A stretch of DNA of 14,572 bases from an uncultured Prevotellaceae bacterium (GCA_937898415.1 CALDLA010000053.1:1-14572); one strand, 5' to 3'; numbered from the stretch's first letter, positions 1-6,876 are shown. The notes: generated from the sequence alone by a model not told the origin. Program-made: numbers and translations.

Positions 1-1182
1 CTGCTCCTTGAACAGTCGGAACCGGTCGTAGTAGTGGTCGCTCTGCTGGCGCGGGTCGGGCTGGTTGTTCTCGTTGCCTATCTCGAGGTACTCCAGGTTG
101 AAGGGCTCGGGGTGGCCGTTCTTGGCCCGCAGGGCGCCGTACTTCGTAGTCACGTCGCCGTTGGCATACTCCAGGGCGGCCAGCGTCTCGTCAATCCAGG
201 GCTGCAGCGAGTCGACGGGCGTCAGGCCGCCGTGCCACAACCCGACGTTCACCACGTAGAGCGGCTTGGCGCCGAGGTCTTCGGCCATCTGCAGGTACTC
301 GTGGAAGCCGATGCCGTCGGTCGTGCGGTAGCCCCAGTTCACGTTCCAGTGGCCGGGACGCTCCTCGATGGGGCCGATGGTGCGCTCCCAGCGGAAGGCG
401 TTCTCAGGCGAGATCTGTCCCTCGACGAAGCAGCCGCCGGGGAAGCGCATGAACTTCGGGCGCATCTCGTAGAGCATCTGTGCCAGGTCGGGGCGCAGGC
501 CGTTCTCGCGGTTCTTCCATGTTGGCGGGAACAGGCTCACCACGTCGAGCATGAGGGTGCCCTTGCCGTCGAACACCAGGGCGAACTTGGCCTGCGGGTC
601 GTTGACGTCGGCGGTCAGCTCGGCGGTATATTTCGTCCACTCCTTCAGCTTGACGCCGTCAGCCGACACGGTGGCCTCGGCATAGAGGTTCTTGCTATTG
701 AAGAGGCGGGCCTTGATGGTGCCTTTATAGTTTCCCTTGAGCCAGAGGCTGAGCTTGTAGGTACGGCCCTGCACGACGTTGATGCCCCAGAAGCCTTCGT
801 TCTCAAGGCGCACGGCATTGGCCGACGTGGCGTTGATGGTCAGTTCGAGGGCGTTCTGCTGGGCGCTGTTCAGCAGCTTTACTTTCTTGGAGGGTTGCAC
901 GAGGCGGGCGTCGATGGTCGAGCCGTTGTAGCTGTAGGGATTCCAACCCTGCATGTCGGCGGGAGCGCCGTAGCGGGGCCCGTCCTCGAACGAGCGGTTG
1001 CGGATGAGCTCGGCATACAGGCCGCCGTCGGCGGCGTGGTTGATGTCCTCGAAGAAGATGCCGTAGTGGGTAGGGCTGATTTTGGGGCCGCGCTGGTTGG
1101 CGTCGATGTCGATGGTGACTTGTGCTGCAGCGACGCCGCAGCACAGCCAACAGGCGATGAGAAGAGCGTTTTTCTTTTTCAT
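1..1182 (-). CDS. GH51 alpha-L-arabinofuranosidase, C-terminus cut by window edge
   Basis: This is the N-terminal 394 residues of a secreted glycoside hydrolase family 51 enzyme, expected to release terminal alpha-L-arabinofuranose from arabinan or arabinoxylan. The frame is open to base 1, so the rest lies outside the window. The start at 1182 gives MKKK, a short hydrophobic stretch and a likely type I signal cleavage after A20 (VAAA|Q). An LIAC at residues 8-11 resembles a lipobox, but the hydrophobic region before it is short. The family-typical GIFFEDINHAADGGLYAEL begins at residue 41. A carbohydrate-binding-module-like beta region follows, then the catalytic barrel from about residue 240 (RPKFMRFPGG). 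YLEIGNEN places the acid/base at E371. The nucleophile would lie beyond the edge. It sits 16 nt downstream of the other GH51 gene and is probably co-transcribed with it. The family call is firm; substrate specificity is not determined. Confidence 0.93.
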   Translation of the reverse strand, partial: MKKKNALLIACWLCCGVAAAQVTIDIDANQRGPKISPTHYGIFFEDINHAADGGLYAELIRNRSFEDGPRYGAPADMQGWNPYSYNGSTIDARLVQPSKKVKLLNSAQQNALELTINATSANAVRLENEGFWGINVVQGRTYKLSLWLKGNYKGTIKARLFNSKNLYAEATVSADGVKLKEWTKYTAELTADVNDPQAKFALVFDGKGTLMLDVVSLFPPTWKNRENGLRPDLAQMLYEMRPKFMRFPGGCFVEGQISPENAFRWERTIGPIEERPGHWNVNWGYRTTDGIGFHEYLQMAEDLGAKPLYVVNVGLWHGGLTPVDSLQPWIDETLAALEYANGDVTTKYGALRAKNGHPEPFNLEYLEIGNENNQPDPRQQSDHYYDRFRLFKEQ

Positions 1183-1198
1183 AGTTAGTGTATAGTTT

Positions 1199-3724
1199 TT
1201 ATAGTTCGATAACGCGGAAGGAGTAGGGGGGCAGCACGATGGCGCCGCCGGCCTCGCCGGTCTTGATGTCCGGTTTCTGGTCTTCGGGCTTGCCCTCGAA
1301 GCCTTCGGTCTTGGCCGTGGCGGGGATGTTGAGGCCGTTGACGGTCAGCTCCAACGGGGCGGGTAGTGCGTTGACTAATTTGACGTAGGTCTTGCCCGTC
1401 TTGCTGTTACGGACGACGCTGGCGCCGAGGCGGTGGAGCAGGTTTTTCCCTCCGGAGAAGCCGGAAGGCACATTAAACGCAGAAGCGATATAGGTGTCGC
1501 CGCCGTAGACGGAGAAGAGCCGCTGTACGTGGTAGGCCGTGGTGGGCCTGACGCTCGTATTCGAGAAGTAGATCATGTCGGGGTTCCAATTCGAGTGGCC
1601 GTCCTTCGAGAGCATGGGGGCGTAGCTGGTCATCTCGACGATGTCGCCATTGCGCTCGATGTCCGTCAGGTAGAGGGCTTCGGCCAATGCCGTCTCTACG
1701 TTGGGGCGCTTCACATTGGTGGAGGCGGCCCACTCGCCGAGGTACACTTTGGCACCATTACGGTCGTAGCTGTCGTAATAGTCGCGGTGGTGCATGAACC
1801 AGCCCGTCGACTCGTAGTAGTGCTCATCGAGCATATACTGCTGGTCGGGGTTACGGCGGGCGAAGTCCCAGCCTTCCTGATAGTCGGCAGAAGGCGCATG
1901 GAACGGACCTGCGGTACCGCAGATTTTGATGTCGGGGTACTTGGCACGGATGGCACGGGCAATCATTGTGAAGCGCTCCTCGAAGACGGTCGAGATGATG
2001 TCCTCGTTGCCGATACCTATATATTTAAGGTTGAAGGGGGCGGGGTGTCCGGCGTCGGCGCGCATCTTGGCCCACTTCGAGGTGGCGGGGTCGCCGTTGG
2101 CCCAGTCGATGAGGTCGAGCAGCTCCTGGATGTAGGCCGGCATCTGGTCCATCGGTATGCCGCCCTGCTGTCCGCCGATGCCCTGGGCGTTGGCAGCCGA
2201 GTTCTGACAGGGCACGCCCGCCGCCAGTACTGGCAACGGCTCGGCGCCGATGTCCTCGCAGAATTGGAAGTACTCAAAGAAGCCCAGTCCGCGCGTCTGG
2301 TGGTAGTGCCAGATATTGAAGTCGGGCTTGCGGTCCTGTAGCGGGCCTACGGTCTCGTTCCAATGGTAGATATTTTCAAGGCCTTGACCGTGGCTCATAC
2401 AACCGCCGGGGAAGCGGATGAACTTCGGCTTCAGGTCGGCTATCACCTGCGCCAGGTCCTTGCGCAGCCCGTTCTTACGCCCCATGAAGGTTTCCTGCGG
2501 GAAGAGCGAAATCATATCGACACCCACATGGGCAGTTTTCAGGGGCACGATAGCCAGCCGTGCTTTCGTATCGCTGGCTTTGGCCGTCAGTATGGTCGAA
2601 TACTGCTGCCAATCCGAGGCCTGGGTCTTCAACTTGCTGCTGGCCAGCACCTTGCCGTCCTGCCCAATGAGCTGAATGAGGAAGTCCTGCTTCTGCCCAC
2701 CGGCCAACACATACATGGAGAAGTCGTACTTCTTGCCTTTCTCGACGACGATGCCGTCCCAGCCCTCGTTCCACAGCGTATCCTGTGGCCATAGCAGGGC
2801 ATAGTGGGGATTGTTCTGGCTGAGCGGGTGCTCGGTGGCTATCTCTATCGGTCGGGCTGAGTGCCAGGCCGTAGTAGCGTTCCATCCGCTGTGATCCTTC
2901 GGGGTATATTCGAAGTCGCGGTTCTGTACTAATTCGGCGTAGAGGCCGCCGTCGGCTGCATAACTGATGTCCTCGAAGAAGATGCCGATGAGCTTGTCGC
3001 TAATGGTTTTCTGCTTTGACGGGTCGACGGTCAAGACGGCCTTGATGGGCTCGGCGGAGAAGGCGCTGAGCACGGTGGGGTCGTCGTGCATGCGCTCGTT
3101 CGAGCGGCGCCAGTCGTCGGCCGACTGCTGGAAGTGCTGTTCGATTACTGACCATTCCATCGGGGAAATCTCGAAGCCGTTGCCCTCGAAGAGCTTGCCG
3201 CCGACGGTCGCCGTGTCGCGTATCCATGCGTCGTCGCTAATCTGGCTGTCGCGGTCGGGCGTGAAGTCGCGGAAGTTAGGCGTGGCCGACGTCCATCGCT
3301 TGCCCTGAGGCGACTTATAATAGATGTCGAACGTACCGTCAGGATTCTGGAAGACGACGGGCTCCAGACATGGACGGGTCGACATGATGGGGTAGTCCTG
3401 AGGCCGCCAATTGACGAGGTCGCGGCTATAGGCGGCAGCAAACTGCGGCGAGTGGTCGTTCACCTGAAACACCAGCCGCCATGAACCATCGTCGGCGCGG
3501 CATACCGAAGGGTGGAACATGCGCTTCTCGGCTCCCCATGTGCCGTAGTCCGAGGAGCAGAGCCGTCCGGCGTCGCGCCACGTGTTGTCATCGAGTACGG
3601 CGATGTGCAGTCCGTCGCCCTGTCCTGGTGAGTAGATGAATATCTGACGAGTGTCGTCCGTCTGTGCCGAAAGCCCCATTGCGCAAAGTGCTGTGAGCGT
3701 AAGTGTCAGTAGTTTTTTCCTCAT
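1199..3724 (-). CDS. GH51 alpha-L-arabinofuranosidase with N-terminal GH43-like half-propeller
   Basis: This is an 841-residue secreted enzyme. A signal peptide spans residues 1-20, with cleavage predicted after A20 (LSA|Q). Residues about 26-190 look like part of a GH43-type beta-propeller (MFHPSVCRADDGSWRLVF, RDLVNW, NPDGTFDIYYKS). This is shorter than a full roughly 300-residue GH43 domain and I see no clear catalytic acids, so it is probably non-catalytic or for binding. A helical linker (about 190-230) leads to the GH51 part. That part begins with IGIFFEDISYAADGGLYAEL from residue 246, a CBM-like beta domain (about 280-410) and the barrel (KFIRFPGG from 434). Acid/base is E574 in GIGNED and nucleophile is E664 in YLGEW. 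A C-terminal beta domain ends the protein at VIEL. It is the first gene of a two-gene operon with the GH51 gene downstream. Its start lies about 30 nt after a minus-strand TATCTTTG element. Confidence 0.93.
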   Translation of the reverse strand: MRKKLLTLTLTALCAMGLSAQTDDTRQIFIYSPGQGDGLHIAVLDDNTWRDAGRLCSSDYGTWGAEKRMFHPSVCRADDGSWRLVFQVNDHSPQFAAAYSRDLVNWRPQDYPIMSTRPCLEPVVFQNPDGTFDIYYKSPQGKRWTSATPNFRDFTPDRDSQISDDAWIRDTATVGGKLFEGNGFEISPMEWSVIEQHFQQSADDWRRSNERMHDDPTVLSAFSAEPIKAVLTVDPSKQKTISDKLIGIFFEDISYAADGGLYAELVQNRDFEYTPKDHSGWNATTAWHSARPIEIATEHPLSQNNPHYALLWPQDTLWNEGWDGIVVEKGKKYDFSMYVLAGGQKQDFLIQLIGQDGKVLASSKLKTQASDWQQYSTILTAKASDTKARLAIVPLKTAHVGVDMISLFPQETFMGRKNGLRKDLAQVIADLKPKFIRFPGGCMSHGQGLENIYHWNETVGPLQDRKPDFNIWHYHQTRGLGFFEYFQFCEDIGAEPLPVLAAGVPCQNSAANAQGIGGQQGGIPMDQMPAYIQELLDLIDWANGDPATSKWAKMRADAGHPAPFNLKYIGIGNEDIISTVFEERFTMIARAIRAKYPDIKICGTAGPFHAPSADYQEGWDFARRNPDQQYMLDEHYYESTGWFMHHRDYYDSYDRNGAKVYLGEWAASTNVKRPNVETALAEALYLTDIERNGDIVEMTSYAPMLSKDGHSNWNPDMIYFSNTSVRPTTAYHVQRLFSVYGGDTYIASAFNVPSGFSGGKNLLHRLGASVVRNSKTGKTYVKLVNALPAPLELTVNGLNIPATAKTEGFEGKPEDQKPDIKTGEAGGAIVLPPYSFRVIEL

Positions 3725-3753
3725 AGTTTATTGGTGAAAGTCTGTTCAGAGCG

Positions 3754-3761
3754 CAAAGATA
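3754..3761 (-). promoter_or_regulatory. -7 promoter element of the GH51 operon
   Basis: On the minus strand this reads TATCTTTG, a full match to the Bacteroidota -7 consensus TAnnTTTG. The start codon of the GH51 gene at 3724 is about 30 nt downstream, so a short leader is expected. No clear TTTG -33 element is visible at the usual distance; that stretch is the GAATTAA repeat. Confidence 0.7.
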
Positions 3762-3773
3762 CGAAATAATTTG

Positions 3774-3794
3774 GAATTAAGAATTAAGAATTAA
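3774..3794. repeat. Three tandem copies of GAATTAA
   Basis: Three exact copies of the 7-bp unit GAATTAA, followed by a partial GAA, fill most of the spacer between the two divergent -7 elements. Both expected -33 positions fall within or beside this A/T-rich tract. A change in copy number would alter the distance between the two promoters. Confidence 0.9.
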
Positions 3795-3805
3795 GAAATA
3801 TTTCG

Positions 3806-3813
3806 TATCTTTG
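3806..3813 (+). promoter_or_regulatory. -7 promoter element of ruvB
   Basis: TATCTTTG matches the Bacteroidota TAnnTTTG consensus and is followed by CACCCG. It ends 15 nt before the ruvB ATG at 3829, so the leader is probably only about 10 nt. A TTG in frame at 3811 overlaps this element and therefore should not be taken as the ruvB start. Confidence 0.75.
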
Positions 3814-3828
3814 CACCCGAAATTGCAA

Positions 3829-4863
3829 ATGGCAGACGAATTTGACATACGCGAAGAACGCTACGGCGGAGGCGAGAAGGACTTCGAGAACGCGTTGCGA
3901 CCGCTGAGTTTCCGTGACTTCAGCGGCCAGCAGAAGATTGTGGAGAACCTGGAAGTCTTTGTCGAGGCCGCCAAGTACCGTGGCGAGCCGCTGGACCACA
4001 CCTTGCTGCACGGCCCTCCCGGACTGGGCAAGACGACGTTGTCGAACATCATCGCCAACGAGTTGGGCGTGGGCTTCAAGATTACCAGCGGCCCCGTGCT
4101 CGACAAGCCCGGCGACCTGGCCGGCATCCTGACGTCGCTGGAGAAGAACGACGTGCTGTTCATCGACGAGATTCATCGTCTGTCGCCTGTGGTCGAGGAG
4201 TACCTGTATTCGGCTATGGAGGACTACCGCATCGACATCATGATAGACAAAGGCCCGTCGGCCCGCAGCATCCAGATAGATCTGAACCCCTTTACGCTGG
4301 TAGGTGCCACGACGCGTAGCGGTCTGCTGACAGCTCCCCTTCGTGCCCGCTTCGGCATCAACATGCACCTGGAGTACTACGACCCTAAGACGTTGCAGCG
4401 CATCATAGAGAGAAGCAGTAATCTGCTGGGTGTGCCCATTACCGAGGATGCCGCCCTCGAGATTGCCGGTCGCAGCCGCGGTACGCCCCGTATCGCTAAC
4501 GCCCTACTGCGCCGCGTGCGTGACTTTGCCCAGGTGAAGGGTGACGGGCGTATCGATACGAAAATAACGAAGATAGCGTTGACGGCGCTGAACATCGACC
4601 AGTACGGACTCGACGAGATAGACAACAAGATACTGCTGACCATCATCGACAAGTTCCGTGGCGGTCCTGTGGGCCTGACCACTATTGCCACCGCCATCGG
4701 CGAGGATGCCGGCACGGTCGAGGAAGTCTATGAACCATTCCTCATCATGGAGGGATTCATCAAACGTACCCCTCGTGGGCGCATGGTGACCGAGCTGGCT
4801 TATCGCCATTTTGGGCGCAATCCGTACGCTGGTAACATCATGGAGCCCAGTTTGTTCGAATAA
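3829..4863 (+). CDS. ruvB: Holliday junction branch migration ATPase RuvB
   Basis: RuvB is the hexameric AAA+ motor that drives Holliday junction branch migration with RuvA, in recombination and replication fork repair in the cytoplasm. The 344-residue protein has the normal family length. Walker A is GPPGLGKT (62-69), Walker B is FIDEI with D113 and E114, sensor 1 is GATTR (159-163), the arginine-finger region is LRARFG (171-176) and the sensor 2 region begins RGTPRIANALLRR (218). The C-terminal winged-helix DNA-binding domain ends with RTPRGRMVTELAYRHFG. I chose the ATG at 3829 (MADEFDIREE) over an in-frame TTG at 3811, because the TTG lies inside the -7 promoter element. Neither ruvA nor ruvC is adjacent. 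It is divergent from the GH51 operon and shares its promoter region. Confidence 0.97.
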   Translation: MADEFDIREERYGGGEKDFENALRPLSFRDFSGQQKIVENLEVFVEAAKYRGEPLDHTLLHGPPGLGKTTLSNIIANELGVGFKITSGPVLDKPGDLAGILTSLEKNDVLFIDEIHRLSPVVEEYLYSAMEDYRIDIMIDKGPSARSIQIDLNPFTLVGATTRSGLLTAPLRARFGINMHLEYYDPKTLQRIIERSSNLLGVPITEDAALEIAGRSRGTPRIANALLRRVRDFAQVKGDGRIDTKITKIALTALNIDQYGLDEIDNKILLTIIDKFRGGPVGLTTIATAIGEDAGTVEEVYEPFLIMEGFIKRTPRGRMVTELAYRHFGRNPYAGNIMEPSLFE

Positions 4864-4865
4864 CA

Positions 4866-4964
4866 TTCTACACATTCGAAAGTTTTAATACTTTTTCACT
4901 AAAAATTTTAGGAAAGTTCAACGTTATTTTGGTAACTTTGTCGCAAGTTACTGAATGTGTAGAA
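4866..4964. repeat. 12-bp inverted repeat flanking the TPR-gene promoter
   Basis: TTCTACACATTC at 4866-4877, just after the ruvB stop, is the exact reverse complement of GAATGTGTAGAA at 4953-4964. The right arm covers the first ATG (4955) of the TPR gene. The 75-nt gap holds the A/T-rich dyad CTAAAAATTTTAG (4899-4911) and the -7 element. The loop is too long for a typical terminator, and the role is unknown. Confidence 0.75.
4933..4940 (+). promoter_or_regulatory. -7 promoter element of the TPR-protein gene
   Basis: TAACTTTG matches TAnnTTTG. It lies 14 nt before the ATG at 4955 and 26 nt before the in-frame ATG at 4967. The short distance to 4955 leaves room for the 4967 start. No strong -33 TTTG is visible. 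Confidence 0.65.
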
Positions 4965-6151
4965 CTATGATATACAGTCGCTTCCGTAGACAACTGCCTC
5001 CGATGCTGGCCTGCATGATTGTGTCAGTTTGTCTCTTGTTGTCTGCCTGCGGCTTGAAGTCTGGCCGTTCTTCTGCGGAGGCAGAACAGGTACGTAAGCA
5101 GATCATGGAACTGCGTCACAAGGGAGAGGCAGCTCGAAAGAGCAGCCGATTCGACGAAGCCATCAAACTGCATCGCGAGGAATTGGAACTGGCCACCTCC
5201 ATCGGCGACACGATCAGCATCGTCAGGACCTTAAATAACATAGGTACTAACTATCGCCGTCTGGGGATGCTTGAAGAGGCTACCCGCTACCATAAGGATG
5301 CCTTGGTGATGTCGATGAACTGTACCGACCAGAAAGACGAGGAAATCAAAAAGACCAAACTCATGTCGCTCAACGGACTGGGGAATGTCTACCTGACCTT
5401 GGGCGACCTGAAGCAGGCCGAGGACATCTTCCGGCAGGCGCTGGACGGTGAGAAGGTGATAGGCAGCAAGATAGGGCAGGCCATCAACCTGGCCAATATA
5501 GGTGCCGTGAAGGAGAAACAGGGGCAGGCCGACTCGGCGTGGGTCTACTACCGCTACTCGCTGGCGCTGAACAAGCAGGCCCAGTCGAAGCTGGGCGAGG
5601 CCCTCTGCTTTTCGCACTTCGGCAGTCTGCACGAGGCAAGCGGAAAGATCGAGGATGCCCTGGAGGAGTATAAGCATGCCTACGAGGTGATGGCCGACAG
5701 TCCTGACGACTGGCATAAGCTGGAGGCAGGCGTCAACATAGCCAAGCTCTACATACGGCTGGGCGACTACCAGCGGGCACAACAATACCTGAAAGATGCG
5801 GACGACACGGCCTGCCGCATCCATTCGTTAGCCCACCAGAGCAGCATCCACGAGCTGTACTACCAGCTGTACGATAAGAAAGGCGACGTCCGCGCAGCCC
5901 TCAACCACCACGTGTTATATACACAACTACGAGATTCGCTTGTAGATGACGGAAAACTGACAGAAATACAGAAAATGCGCATCAGTCTGGAGCGCGAACA
6001 GAATAAGGACCAGCTGAAGATGCTTGACGAACTGTATAAGACCGAACGGTGGGCGCTACGACTCATCACCCTCCTTCTCTCACTTGCCCTTTTGGCGGCT
6101 ATCACGGTCATCATCTTACTGAGGCGCAAGCTATACAATAAACAAAAATGA
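4955..6151 (+). CDS. TPR-repeat protein with N-terminal lipobox and C-terminal transmembrane helix
   Basis: This protein has 398 residues, or 394 if translation starts at ATG 4967. An N-terminal hydrophobic segment ends in the lipobox LSAC, with C32 as the candidate lipidated residue. At least six tetratricopeptide-like helical pairs follow at roughly 55-82, 93-120, 137-165, 177-206, 217-244 and 257-282. A charged, probably coiled-coil stretch (about 333-364) leads to one strong transmembrane helix (366-389), then a basic tail RRKLYNKQK. The inferred topology is a periplasmic TPR sensor with a tiny cytoplasmic end. Related Bacteroidales proteins commonly continue past this helix into a coiled coil and a DNA-binding or kinase domain; here the frame stops nine residues after it. 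A small XRE-type regulator starts 31 nt downstream, which suggests a signalling partner. Ligand and function are unknown. Confidence 0.85.
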   Translation: MCRTMIYSRFRRQLPPMLACMIVSVCLLLSACGLKSGRSSAEAEQVRKQIMELRHKGEAARKSSRFDEAIKLHREELELATSIGDTISIVRTLNNIGTNYRRLGMLEEATRYHKDALVMSMNCTDQKDEEIKKTKLMSLNGLGNVYLTLGDLKQAEDIFRQALDGEKVIGSKIGQAINLANIGAVKEKQGQADSAWVYYRYSLALNKQAQSKLGEALCFSHFGSLHEASGKIEDALEEYKHAYEVMADSPDDWHKLEAGVNIAKLYIRLGDYQRAQQYLKDADDTACRIHSLAHQSSIHELYYQLYDKKGDVRAALNHHVLYTQLRDSLVDDGKLTEIQKMRISLEREQNKDQLKMLDELYKTERWALRLITLLLSLALLAAITVIILLRRKLYNKQK

Positions 6152-6182
6152 CTTAACCCAATTTTAAAAAACAAAAAGACTT

Positions 6183-6404
6183 ATGCACATCGGAAAAAAA
6201 ATCAAGGAAGTGCTCGAACTGAGACGCAGACCCGTAACTTGGCTGGCCAGGGAAATTGACTGCGAGCGCACCAACGTCTACAACATCTTTGGACGAAAGG
6301 ACATCAGCACAGGACTACTACAGAAAATTGGTATTATTTTGGAGTACGACTTCTTTAAAGACCTCTCTGAGGAAACTTTTAAGGGCGGAAAACCCAGAAA
6401 GTGA
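6183..6404 (+). CDS. Small XRE-like helix-turn-helix regulator
   Basis: This 73-residue cytoplasmic protein is almost entirely a helix-turn-helix. MHIGKKIKEVLELRRRPVTW leads into LAREIDCERTNVYNIFGR, the turn and recognition-helix region (about 21-38), followed by a supporting helix (LLQKIGIILEYDFF) and a short basic tail. Small proteins of this pattern occur widely in Bacteroidales, but I know of no established target. It begins 31 nt after the TPR membrane protein with no recognisable promoter between, so the two are probably co-transcribed. It may be a separate output for that sensor. An overlapping frame beginning at 6256 is only the in-frame upstream extension of coaD. Confidence 0.82.
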   Translation: MHIGKKIKEVLELRRRPVTWLAREIDCERTNVYNIFGRKDISTGLLQKIGIILEYDFFKDLSEETFKGGKPRK

Positions 6405-6415
6405 AAAAATTTTTG

Positions 6416-6423
6416 TACCTTTG
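6416..6423 (+). promoter_or_regulatory. -7 promoter element of coaD
   Basis: TACCTTTG matches TAnnTTTG and is followed by CCCG. It ends only 9 nt before the coaD ATG at 6433, so the transcript would be leaderless or carry only a few leader bases. It lies 11 nt past the stop of the XRE gene. No clear -33 TTTG was seen. Confidence 0.7.
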
Positions 6424-6432
6424 CCCGCAAAT

Positions 6433-6876
6433 ATGAAAACAGGAGTATTTGTGGGCACTTTTGACCCTTTTACCATTGGACACGCCTCCGTCGTTCGCAG
6501 GGCTCTGCCGCTGTTCGACCGACTAGTCATCGGTGTCGTAGGTGACAACGTACACAAACCCGGGATGCAGCCGGCTGAAGAGCGGCTGCAAGCTATTAGG
6601 CGACTCTACCAGGACGAGCCTGCCATCGAGGTGAAGAGCTATTTCGGCCTGACGATGGACTTTGCCCGCCAAGAGGGGGCACAGTTCATCGTCAAGGGCG
6701 TGCGTACAGTCGGCGACTTCGAGCACGAACAATGGCAGGCTGACATCAACCGACGGCTGGGCGGCATCGAGACCATCCTGCTCTACACGGAGCCTGAACT
6801 GGCCAGCATCTCGTCTACAGCCGTCCGCGAACTGGCGCACTTTGGCGTCGACGTAAGTGCATTTTTACCTAAATAA
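6433..6876 (+). CDS. coaD: Phosphopantetheine adenylyltransferase CoaD
   Basis: CoaD transfers AMP from ATP to 4'-phosphopantetheine to give dephospho-CoA, the penultimate step of coenzyme A synthesis, in the cytoplasm. The 147-residue protein is slightly shorter than the roughly 160-residue enterobacterial enzyme. The nucleotidyltransferase signature is GTFDPFTIGH (8-17). KGVR lies at 88-91 with GDFEHEQ following, and the C-terminal ISSTAVREL is at 126-134. The ATG at 6433 is chosen because it begins the conserved MKTGVFVGTFDP. An upstream in-frame start at 6256 would read back through the XRE gene and the -7 element. The gene is followed after 6 nt by ybeY. Confidence 0.96.
   Translation: MKTGVFVGTFDPFTIGHASVVRRALPLFDRLVIGVVGDNVHKPGMQPAEERLQAIRRLYQDEPAIEVKSYFGLTMDFARQEGAQFIVKGVRTVGDFEHEQWQADINRRLGGIETILLYTEPELASISSTAVRELAHFGVDVSAFLPK

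Larger units (their letters stand above)
3753..3814. repeat. Perfect 16-bp inverted repeat carrying two divergent promoters
   Basis: The left arm GCAAAGATACGAAATA (3753-3768) is the exact reverse complement of the right arm TATTTCGTATCTTTGC (3799-3814), separated by a 30-bp A/T-rich spacer. Each arm contains a TATCTTTG element, one facing left to the GH51 genes and one facing right to ruvB. The arms and elements are read directly from the sequence; the promoter role is inferred from the Bacteroidota consensus. Confidence 0.9.

Noticed and set aside
34..1188. Plus-strand 384-codon open frame
   Set aside because: It lies entirely antisense to the GH51 gene, has no domain pattern, and is the kind of shadow frame expected in G+C-rich coding DNA.
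3753..3814. Invertible promoter (phase-variation switch)
   Set aside because: The 30-bp spacer is very short for a DNA invertase and the arms already place an identical -7 element in each direction, so inversion would change little; no recombinase gene is nearby.
3811..3828. In-frame TTG start adding six residues to RuvB
   Set aside because: The TTG falls inside the -7 element TATCTTTG, so it would not be transcribed from that promoter; the ATG at 3829 gives the normal family N-terminus.
4866..4964. Rho-independent terminator of ruvB
   Set aside because: The two arms are separated by 75 nt and no T tract follows the right arm, so it does not have terminator geometry.
4955..6404. A single TPR-HTH gene broken by a frameshift
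   Set aside because: The TPR frame ends in a normal basic tail, a 31-nt A-rich gap follows, and the small regulator has its own complete start (MHIGKKIK), so two intact genes are more likely.
6256..6432. N-terminal extension of CoaD from an upstream ATG
   Set aside because: It reads through the XRE gene in another frame and across the coaD promoter; the conserved protein begins at 6433.
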